Assembly (NCBI GenBank): GCA_964519015.1
Contig: CAZFHZ010000134.1
Coordinates: 1 to 8,628, forward strand
Origin: CAZFHZ01 sp964519015
Lineage (GTDB): Bacteria > Blakebacterota > Blakebacteria > Blakebacterales > CAYUVJ01
DNA length: 8,628 nt
Direction of reading: 5' to 3'
Shown piece after piece: positions 1 through 5,884 of the stretch (within the stretch, counting starts at the first letter, position 1; each line of letters starts with the position of its first letter). The notes beneath the pieces were generated by a model that worked only from the letters and a program-made list of their open reading frames with translations, was not told where the DNA came from and searched no databases. A program made the translations under genes and the position numbers.

Positions 1-994
1 GGTGACCAACCAGTTCTACCAGCTCTTCCGCCAGCAGCGGACCCTGGAACTGCGGGCCAACTCCTTCCAGCAGAGCGAGTACAACTACCAGACCGGGCTG
101 CGCAAATTCAATGCCGGCCTGATCGCCCAGGTGGAATACCTGCGGCTGGAGGTGCGCCGGGGGCAGGACCTGGACGGTCTGGAATCGGCCAAGAACAGCC
201 ACCAGCAGCAGCAGTTCGCCTTCAACCGTCTGGTCGGCCTGCCGCTGGAGACCAAGATCTGGGTGGATGCCAGCCTCGACTTCAAACCGATCGAAGTCGA
301 TCCGGTGCGGGCGCTGGAACTGGCCTTCGCCAACCGCTCCGAGGTGCGCAGCGCCCAGATCTCCCTGGAGCAGAGCGAGATGAGCCTGCAGTCCACCATC
401 AGCAACGGGCGGCCCAACCTGCAGATGAGCCTGGGCTACGACCTGCGGGGCAACTCCACCCTGGGCGGCCTGGGTCCCGATGATCCCTGGGGCGACCACA
501 TCTCGGCGGGGCTCGACCCGGACAACCGCAGCCCCAACACCAACATCAGCCTGACCCTCTCCATCCCGCTCTTCGACTGGGGGCGCAACGCGGCCAACGT
601 GCAGCGCCAGATCTCCCAGATGCGGGTGCAGGAACGCCAGATCGATGAGGCGGCCGAGAACCTGCGCCGGGATGTGATCAACCGGGTCAACGCGGTCGCC
701 AGCGCCATGCGCCGGCTGGATGTGCTGCAGAAGAGCGTCACGGTGGCCGAAACCGCCTATACGATCAGCCAGAGGCGGAACGAGCGGGGGGAGATCACCC
801 TGACCGACCTGCTCAACGCCCAGAACGAGCTGAACACGGCTCAGAACTCCTACCTGGACGCCCTGATCGACTTCGAGACGGCCAAGGCGTCCCTGAAAGA
901 GATCACCCTGTGGGACTGGGAGACCAACCAGCCCGCGCAACAGCGGACCACGCCTCCCCGTCCTTTCGAAGTGAAGGACAAGTGGAAGAGGTAA
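1..994 (+). CDS. TolC/OprM-type outer membrane efflux protein, 5'-truncated by the window edge
   Basis: This is the outer-membrane channel of a tripartite efflux pump, forming a trimeric beta-barrel and periplasmic alpha-tunnel through which substrate leaves the cell. The reading frame is open from the first full codon at base 2. Its 330 visible residues hold the end of the first OEP repeat (about 1-80, ending in RLVGLP) and the whole second repeat (about 100-302). Repeat 2 has a long helix (101-133), a beta-strand pair for the barrel (138-149 and 181-191, the latter with SIPLFDWG), a Gly/Asp/Asn/Pro-rich outer loop between them (150-180), and a second helical pair with the typical G-E-I-x4-DLLNAQ turn near 263-274. 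The family is usually 420-500 aa, so roughly the first 100-150 residues, with the signal peptide, lie upstream. The GTG at base 2 is therefore an internal valine codon, not a start. The short polar C-terminal tail (about 303-330) ends at TAA 992-994. The adaptor gene follows after 103 bases, which supports a shared operon. The family call is secure; the substrate is unknown. Confidence 0.93.
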   Translation, partial: VTNQFYQLFRQQRTLELRANSFQQSEYNYQTGLRKFNAGLIAQVEYLRLEVRRGQDLDGLESAKNSHQQQQFAFNRLVGLPLETKIWVDASLDFKPIEVDPVRALELAFANRSEVRSAQISLEQSEMSLQSTISNGRPNLQMSLGYDLRGNSTLGGLGPDDPWGDHISAGLDPDNRSPNTNISLTLSIPLFDWGRNAANVQRQISQMRVQERQIDEAAENLRRDVINRVNAVASAMRRLDVLQKSVTVAETAYTISQRRNERGEITLTDLLNAQNELNTAQNSYLDALIDFETAKASLKEITLWDWETNQPAQQRTTPPRPFEVKDKWKR

Positions 995-1011
995 TCGGCC
1001 GATAGAGAGCG

Positions 1012-1060
1012 CCCGCGCGCGGCACCGGGGGACCGGGGAGGGCACCGGTGCGCGCGCGGG
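1012..1060 (+). repeat. GC-rich imperfect inverted repeat (hairpin) between channel and adaptor genes
   Basis: The left arm at 1012-1028 pairs with the right arm at 1045-1060. Seven pairs (CACCGG side) and nine pairs (CCCGCGCGC side) are separated by one unpaired base in the left arm, and the loop is 16 bases (1029-1044). The octamer GGCACCGG also occurs as a direct repeat at 1021-1028 and 1041-1048, so an alternative fold is possible. No T-run follows, so it does not look like a classical intrinsic terminator. It could be an RNA-stability or processing element that sets the ratio of channel to adaptor/pump mRNA, or simply a GC-rich spacer. The pairing is seen directly; the role is inference. 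Confidence 0.6.
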
Positions 1061-1081
1061 GGCACGGCGTCGCAGCCTGCT

Positions 1082-1087
1082 AAGGAG
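1082..1087 (+). promoter_or_regulatory. Ribosome binding site of the adaptor gene
   Basis: AAGGAG lies 10 bases before the ATG at 1098. A second purine run, GAAGGG (1087-1092 region), sits closer. Together they give a strong Shine-Dalgarno region and support ATG 1098 as the start. The RBS is about 20 bases downstream of the hairpin, so a folded hairpin would leave it accessible. Confidence 0.7.
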
Positions 1088-1097
1088 AAGGGATCCG

Positions 1098-2450
1098 ATG
1101 GCAAAACGCGGTGGGGGTATCCTCAAGGCGCTGGTGATCGTGGTGATCGTCGGCGCCGCCGGTTATGTGGTCTGGCGCCGGGTCCAGGCCGAGAAGGCCC
1201 AGCAGGCGCAGGCCCAGGGGGGCGCCGCCCAGGCGGCCGCCGGGGACCGGCAGGCGGCCGTGGAGGGGCTCTTCCGCGGTCTCGATCCGATCCCGGTCAA
1301 GGCGGTCGCGGCGGTGCGGGGCACCCTGGTGCAGACCGTGCACGCCGAGGGGCGGGCCCAGCCGGCCCGGCAGATCGCCCTGGCCGCCCAGGTCAACGGC
1401 CGGCTCGAGCGGATCCTGGTCCGGGAGGGGGACACCGTCCGCCAGGGGCAGGTCCTGCTGGAGCTGGAGAACCAGGAGTATCGGCAGAACCTCGAGGAGG
1501 CCCAGGCCAACCTGCTGAGCGCCCAGGCCGACTACGCCCGCGGCCTGGAGCAGACCGACGTGGTCAACCAGGCCGGGCTGGTCATCCCCCGCCTGCCGGT
1601 GGATGAGACCGAACTGACCCGGCTGGAGCAGCGCTGGCAGCAGGCCAAGGCCGACCTGGCGGCCGGCCGGATCGACGACAAGACCTTCCGCGACATCGAC
1701 CTGGAGTACCAGACCTCGCGCATCCTGGCCGGCAAGGAGAAGGGGAACATCCTTAAGGCCGGCGTCCAGATGCGGCAGATCCAGGTCGAACGGGCGCAGC
1801 GGAACCTGGAACGCACCCGGGTGCAGGCGCCCTTCGCCGGCCGGGTGGCCGACCTGAAGGTGGCCTCCGGGCAGTACATCGGCTCGGCCACCGAACTGCT
1901 GACCCTGCTGGATGTGAGCACCATGCGGGTGGATGTGGACGTGCTGGAGAGCGAGATCGCCCCCATCCGCGCCGGGCGGAGGGCCGAGGTGCGCTTCACC
2001 GCCCTCCCCGACGAGATCTTCGCCAGCCAGGTGGTCTCGGTCAACCCGATGATCGACGCCAACAGCCGCACCGGGCGGGTGCGGCTGGAGCTGAGCAACC
2101 CGCAGGGGAAGATCACCCCGGGCATGTTCGCCCGCGCCCGCATCTTCGCCCGTGATATCCCCGATGTGGTCATGGTCCCGCTCGATGCGATCGTGGAGCG
2201 GGACGAGCGCACCCTGGTCTTCCAGGTGGAGCGCTCCACCGACGAGTCGAAACCCGACATCGTCAAGTGGCGCTACGTGCAGTTGGGGGAGCGTAACGAC
2301 ACCCATGTGATCATCCTCCCCGAGACCGAGGACCCGCACGCCGGGGTCGCCGCGGGGATGCTGGTGTGCGTGGAGGGGCACGTCAGCCTGCAGCACGACA
2401 GTCCGGTCCGGCTGGTCGAGGTCCTCGAGTCCGACATCCTGAAGCCGTAG
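1098..2450 (+). CDS. RND efflux periplasmic adaptor (membrane fusion protein, HlyD/AcrA family)
   Basis: This 450-aa adaptor links the inner-membrane pumps to the outer-membrane channel across the periplasm. It starts with a short basic head (MAKR) and one hydrophobic helix at about 8-26. No lipobox cysteine is visible, so it is probably anchored by an uncleaved transmembrane helix rather than by lipid. An Ala/Gln-rich linker (about 29-60) follows. The first lipoyl half is at about 92-125 (GRLERILVREGDTVRQGQVL), an alpha-hairpin spans about 126-240, and the second lipoyl half begins at RTRVQAPFAGRV (239-250). The beta-barrel (about 273-352, with the usual NSRTGRVRLEL and ITPGMFARARI stretches) and the membrane-proximal domain (to 450) complete the family order. 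The hairpin region is longer than in AcrA and contains a Pro-containing break at about 157-172. The upstream gene is the channel and the first permease follows after 11 bases. The family call is secure; the substrate cannot be told. The stop is TAG 2448-2450. Confidence 0.95.
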   Translation: MAKRGGGILKALVIVVIVGAAGYVVWRRVQAEKAQQAQAQGGAAQAAAGDRQAAVEGLFRGLDPIPVKAVAAVRGTLVQTVHAEGRAQPARQIALAAQVNGRLERILVREGDTVRQGQVLLELENQEYRQNLEEAQANLLSAQADYARGLEQTDVVNQAGLVIPRLPVDETELTRLEQRWQQAKADLAAGRIDDKTFRDIDLEYQTSRILAGKEKGNILKAGVQMRQIQVERAQRNLERTRVQAPFAGRVADLKVASGQYIGSATELLTLLDVSTMRVDVDVLESEIAPIRAGRRAEVRFTALPDEIFASQVVSVNPMIDANSRTGRVRLELSNPQGKITPGMFARARIFARDIPDVVMVPLDAIVERDERTLVFQVERSTDESKPDIVKWRYVQLGERNDTHVIILPETEDPHAGVAAGMLVCVEGHVSLQHDSPVRLVEVLESDILKP

Positions 2451-2456
2451 GGGGGG
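2451..2456 (+). promoter_or_regulatory. G-run ribosome binding site deciding the start of permease 1
   Basis: Six G residues directly after the adaptor stop codon lie 5 bases before ATG 2462. This supports 2462 over the in-frame upstream ATG at 2366, which lies inside the adaptor gene and would add 32 residues (rich in Gly, Pro and Arg) unlike any RND N-terminus. From 2462 the protein begins with the family pattern of a short amphipathic segment and then RRP before TM1. Confidence 0.7.
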
Positions 2457-2461
2457 CCGCC

Positions 2462-5400
2462 ATGCACATCGCGGAACTCTCCATCCGCCGCCCGGTGGCG
2501 GTCACCATGTTCTACCTGACCGTGGTGCTGCTGGGGGCGATCAGCTTCAGCCGGCTGGCCGTCGACCTCTTCCCCGACCTCTCCTTCCCCCGGCTGGTCA
2601 TCTGGACCACCTACGCCAACGTCTCCCCGGAGGAGGTAGAGCGGTTCGTCTCCGAACCGATCGAACAGAACGTCATGCAGGTCCCCGGGATCCGCGAGGT
2701 CCACTCGGTCTCCCGGGAGGGGGTCAGCCTGGTGACCCTGGAGTTCAACTGGAGCGCGGACATGGAGTACGCGATGCTCAACGTCCGCGAACGGCTCGAC
2801 AACCTCCGTTTTTCGCTGCCCGACCAGGCGGGACGCCCGACCATCCTGAAGGCCGACCCGAACGCCGAGCCGGTCATGAGCCTGGCCGTATCGGGGCGGG
2901 GGGGCCTCGACGAGGTCAAGGGGCTGGCCGAGAACGTGGTCAAACGCCGCCTGGAGCAGATCGACGGGGTGGCCATCGCCACCGTCACCGGGGGGCGGGA
3001 GCGTCAGATCCAGGTCGAGGTGGACCGGGGGGTGGTGGAGGCCCTCGGCATCTCGCTGCGCCAGGTGCAGACGGCGCTGTCCCAGGCCAACCAGGTGGCC
3101 ACCGGCGGCACGATCAACCGGGGGCGCTTCAAGTGGTACCTCCGCCCGGTGGGGGACTTCCAGAGCATCGACGACATCGGCCAGGTGGTCGTCGTCCGCC
3201 GGGGGGACCGGCTGGTCCGGGTGTCCGATATCGCCGAGGTCAGCGACGACTGGAAGGAGCGGGACAACCTGACCCGATTCGACGGCCAGGAGGCGATCGG
3301 CCTCTTGATCCAGAAGGAGGCGGGTTCGAACACCAGCCAGGTAAGCGCCCGGGTGCGGGAGGTGCTCGACCAGCTCCGTGAGGAATACACCGGGATGAAT
3401 GTGGCGATCGCCTTCGACCAGGCCGATTTCGTCAACGACAGCATCAACAACGTGATCCTCACCATCATCGTGGGAGGCATCCTGGCCTTCCTGATCCTCT
3501 TCTTCTTCCTGCACGACATCCGCAACCCGATCAACATCGGTCTCTCCATCCCGATCTCGATCATGGCCACCTTCACCCTCCTCTACTTCTCCGGCATCTC
3601 CCTCAACATGATGAGCCTGGGGGGGCTGGCGCTGGGGGTGGGGCTGCTGGTGGACAACTCGATCGTGGTGCTGGAGAACATCTTCCGGCACCGGGAAGGG
3701 GGGGAGGACCGCTTTGAGGCGGCCGCGAAGGGCTCGCGCGAGGTGGCCATGGCGGTCACCGCCTCGACCCTGACCACCGTCTCGGTCTTCCTGCCGATCG
3801 TGTTCGTCGAGGGAGTGGCCGGTCAGCTCTTCCGTGACCAGGCGCTCACGGTGGCCTTCAGCCTGCTCGCCTCGCTGGTGGTCTCCCTGACCCTGCTCCC
3901 CATGCTGGCCAGCCGCTTCCTCCACCTGGAATCCTACATCCAGGCCCGCCTGGAGGGGGACGCTGCTACCCGTCAGCGGGTCGAGGAACGGGCGGCCGGC
4001 CGGCTGGCCCGGCAGGAAGGAGCCCGCCTCGAGTCCGGCCCGGTGGATGAGCCGGGGGGCATCCGGAAGCTCCTGCGCATCCTGGGCTGGCCCTTCCGGA
4101 TGCTCGGCCGCCTCGTCGCCTGGCTGGCCGTGCGGGCGGGACGGCTGCTGCTCGGACTCTTCCGGTTCCTGGGCCGGGGGAGCATGACCGGGATTCATTC
4201 GCTCAGCAGGCTCTGGCAGGCCCTCAGCCGGCCCCTCTTCTCCGGGTTCGACCGCTTCTTCTTCCGCTTCACCCACGTCTACCACGAGGGACTGGAGTGG
4301 GCGCTCGACCACCGCGACCGGGTGGTCGGTCTCTCCCTGCTGCTGCTGCTCTTCGCCCTCTGGGCGGGCCTGCGCCTGGAGCGCCGGCTGATGCCCCAGG
4401 TCGACCAGGGGGAGTTCTCGATCGACCTGGTCATGCCGGCCGGCACCAGCCTGGAGGGGACGGTGGCCACCGCCTCCCTGCTGGAGGAGTGGCTGCTGGC
4501 CCTGCCCGAGACCGAACACGTCTTCATGAACGCCGGCCTGGTGCGGGGGGAGAGCGCCATGGGCCGGCTCGACACCGACATCAACACGGTCAGCCTGCGG
4601 GTGCGGCTCCATGCCCACCGGAAGCGCTCCACCGAGGAGGTGGTGGCCTACCTGCGCGGTCGGCAGCGGGAACTGCTCGGGGCCGAGGTCACCTTCAACA
4701 CCGGGGAGACCACCTTCAGCCAGATCCTGGGCACCAGCCAGGCCGACCTGGCGGTCAAGGTGCGCGGGCTCGACCTGGGCCGGTTGCAGGAGTTGAGCCG
4801 CCAGGTGGAGGAGCGCCTGACCGAGGTGGCGGGGCTGACCGACATCCACGTCGACTTCCAGGTGGGCAAACCGGAGATCCGCCTGACCGTGGACCGCCGG
4901 GTGGCCGAGACCTACGGGCTGGGGGTGGACGACGTGGTCGGCCTCATCGCGGCCACCATCAAGGGGGATGTGGCCACCGAGTTTCAGGACTTCGACCGGA
5001 AGGTGGAGGTACTGGTGCGGGAGTCGGCGGCCGACCGGACCACCCTCCAGCAGATTCTCGACCTGGGGGTGCCGGTGGCCCTGGCCGGCGGCCGGGACAG
5101 TCGGGTCCCCTTGCGGGAACTGGTCGACTGGAAGTTCACCACCGGCCCCAACGAGGTGCGCCGGGAGTCGCAGAACCGGCAGATCACCGTCTTTGCCAGC
5201 GTGCAGGGGCGGCGGATCGACCAGGTCATCCCGGAGGTGACCACCCTGGTCCGGGGGATCGAGCTGCCCACCGGCTACGAGGCGGTGGTGGGCGGGGTCA
5301 ACGAGGAGATGAACCGTTCCTTCCGCAGCCTCTTCATGGCCCTGGGACTGGCCGTCCTGCTCGTCTACATGATCCTGGCCGCTCAGTTCGAGAGCCTGCT

Positions 5401-5884
5401 CCATCCTTTCACCATCATGTTCAGCGTCCCCATGGCCCTGGTCGGGTGTATCGCGGCCCTCTGGCTCTCCGGCTCGGGGATGAACATCATGAGCCTGGTC
5501 GGGACGGTGACCCTGGTGGGGATCGCGGTCAACGACGCCATCATCAAGGTCGACTTCATCAACCAGCTCCGGGCCGCGGGCCGCCCGCTGCGGGCGGCCA
5601 TCGTGGAGGCGGGGCACTACCGGCTCCGGCCGATCCTGATGACCACCACGACGACGGTGCTCGGGCTCACGCCGATGGCCCTGGGGGTCGGGGCGGGGAG
5701 CGAGCTGCGCAGCCCGCTGGCGGTGGCGGTGATCGGCGGGCTGATCTCCGCCACGCTGCTCACCCTGGTGGTGATCCCGGTGGTCTACTCCCTCTTCGAG
5801 CAGCTGCGCGGCAATCCCCTGGGTGACCGCTCTACTTCGTACCAGCCCCCGGCGGTCATGGGGACGGGCGAGGTCCGGCTGTGA
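2462..5884 (+). CDS. RND efflux permease 1 (AcrB/MdtB-like inner-membrane pump, HAE-type)
   Basis: This complete 1140-aa proton-driven pump should take substrate from the periplasm or inner membrane and pass it to the channel through the adaptor. It has the duplicated RND plan: TM1 (about 12-30), porter domain (about 45-325), TM2-TM6 (about 330-484), a cytoplasmic linker (486-620), TM7 (about 621-637), second porter domain (about 645-950), and TM8-TM12 (about 957-1112). Family signatures include EPIEQNV near 65-71, GLLVDNSIVVLENI in TM4 (394-407), LAAQFESLLHPFTIM (972-986) and RLRPILMTT in TM11. In TM4 the AcrB Asp407/Asp408 pair is D398-N399. In TM10 the AcrB Lys940 position is N1024, followed by D1025, with a lysine at 1029. 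R1054 and T1061 align, by my reading, with AcrB R971 and T978. The TM6-TM7 linker of about 130 residues is much longer than in AcrB and strongly basic in its second half. TM4 lacks the CusA-type pattern, so metal export is unlikely. The gene lies 11 bases after the adaptor and overlaps the next gene by 4. Drug or lipid-like substrates are possible but unproven. Confidence 0.95.
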   Translation: MHIAELSIRRPVAVTMFYLTVVLLGAISFSRLAVDLFPDLSFPRLVIWTTYANVSPEEVERFVSEPIEQNVMQVPGIREVHSVSREGVSLVTLEFNWSADMEYAMLNVRERLDNLRFSLPDQAGRPTILKADPNAEPVMSLAVSGRGGLDEVKGLAENVVKRRLEQIDGVAIATVTGGRERQIQVEVDRGVVEALGISLRQVQTALSQANQVATGGTINRGRFKWYLRPVGDFQSIDDIGQVVVVRRGDRLVRVSDIAEVSDDWKERDNLTRFDGQEAIGLLIQKEAGSNTSQVSARVREVLDQLREEYTGMNVAIAFDQADFVNDSINNVILTIIVGGILAFLILFFFLHDIRNPINIGLSIPISIMATFTLLYFSGISLNMMSLGGLALGVGLLVDNSIVVLENIFRHREGGEDRFEAAAKGSREVAMAVTASTLTTVSVFLPIVFVEGVAGQLFRDQALTVAFSLLASLVVSLTLLPMLASRFLHLESYIQARLEGDAATRQRVEERAAGRLARQEGARLESGPVDEPGGIRKLLRILGWPFRMLGRLVAWLAVRAGRLLLGLFRFLGRGSMTGIHSLSRLWQALSRPLFSGFDRFFFRFTHVYHEGLEWALDHRDRVVGLSLLLLLFALWAGLRLERRLMPQVDQGEFSIDLVMPAGTSLEGTVATASLLEEWLLALPETEHVFMNAGLVRGESAMGRLDTDINTVSLRVRLHAHRKRSTEEVVAYLRGRQRELLGAEVTFNTGETTFSQILGTSQADLAVKVRGLDLGRLQELSRQVEERLTEVAGLTDIHVDFQVGKPEIRLTVDRRVAETYGLGVDDVVGLIAATIKGDVATEFQDFDRKVEVLVRESAADRTTLQQILDLGVPVALAGGRDSRVPLRELVDWKFTTGPNEVRRESQNRQITVFASVQGRRIDQVIPEVTTLVRGIELPTGYEAVVGGVNEEMNRSFRSLFMALGLAVLLVYMILAAQFESLLHPFTIMFSVPMALVGCIAALWLSGSGMNIMSLVGTVTLVGIAVNDAIIKVDFINQLRAAGRPLRAAIVEAGHYRLRPILMTTTTTVLGLTPMALGVGAGSELRSPLAVAVIGGLISATLLTLVVIPVVYSLFEQLRGNPLGDRSTSYQPPAVMGTGEVRL
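5870..5873 (+). promoter_or_regulatory. GAGG ribosome binding site and GTGA stop/start overlap
   Basis: GAGG within the last codons of permease 1 lies 7 bases before GTG 5881. That GTG overlaps the TGA stop (5882-5884) in the four-base GTGA. This arrangement is typical of translational coupling, so the two pumps are probably made in linked amounts. From this GTG the protein begins with a short leader and RRP before TM1, in register with permease 1, which supports the start. Confidence 0.65.

Noticed and set aside
2..4. GTG as the true start of the outer-membrane protein
   Set aside because: The protein would lack most of the first OEP repeat and its signal peptide; it is better read as a gene cut by the window edge.
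1012..1060. Intrinsic transcription terminator
   Set aside because: The stem is strong but no T-run follows, and the genes on both sides belong to one system on the same strand.
1080..2396. Minus-strand open frame of 438 codons opposite the adaptor
   Set aside because: Low-complexity His/Gly/Asp/Leu composition and no domain; the plus-strand adaptor has all expected domains.
2366..2461. Possible earlier start (ATG 2366) for permease 1
   Set aside because: The added 32 residues overlap the adaptor and look nothing like an RND N-terminus; the G-run before 2462 fits a ribosome site.
3917..4321. Frameshift or inserted foreign element in the TM6-TM7 linker of permease 1
   Set aside because: The frame is continuous, base composition matches the flanks, there are no terminal repeats, and the typical pre-TM7 pattern follows directly.
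2273..5617. Minus-strand open frame of 1114 codons opposite permease 1
   Set aside because: Same GC-driven antisense effect; no recognisable motif, low-complexity Pro/Gly/Gln/His/Asp composition, and a confident RND gene on the plus strand.
4297..5826. Plus-strand alternative-frame open frame of 509 codons
   Set aside because: Gly/Arg/Pro/Ala-rich translation inside permease 1; a frame shadow.
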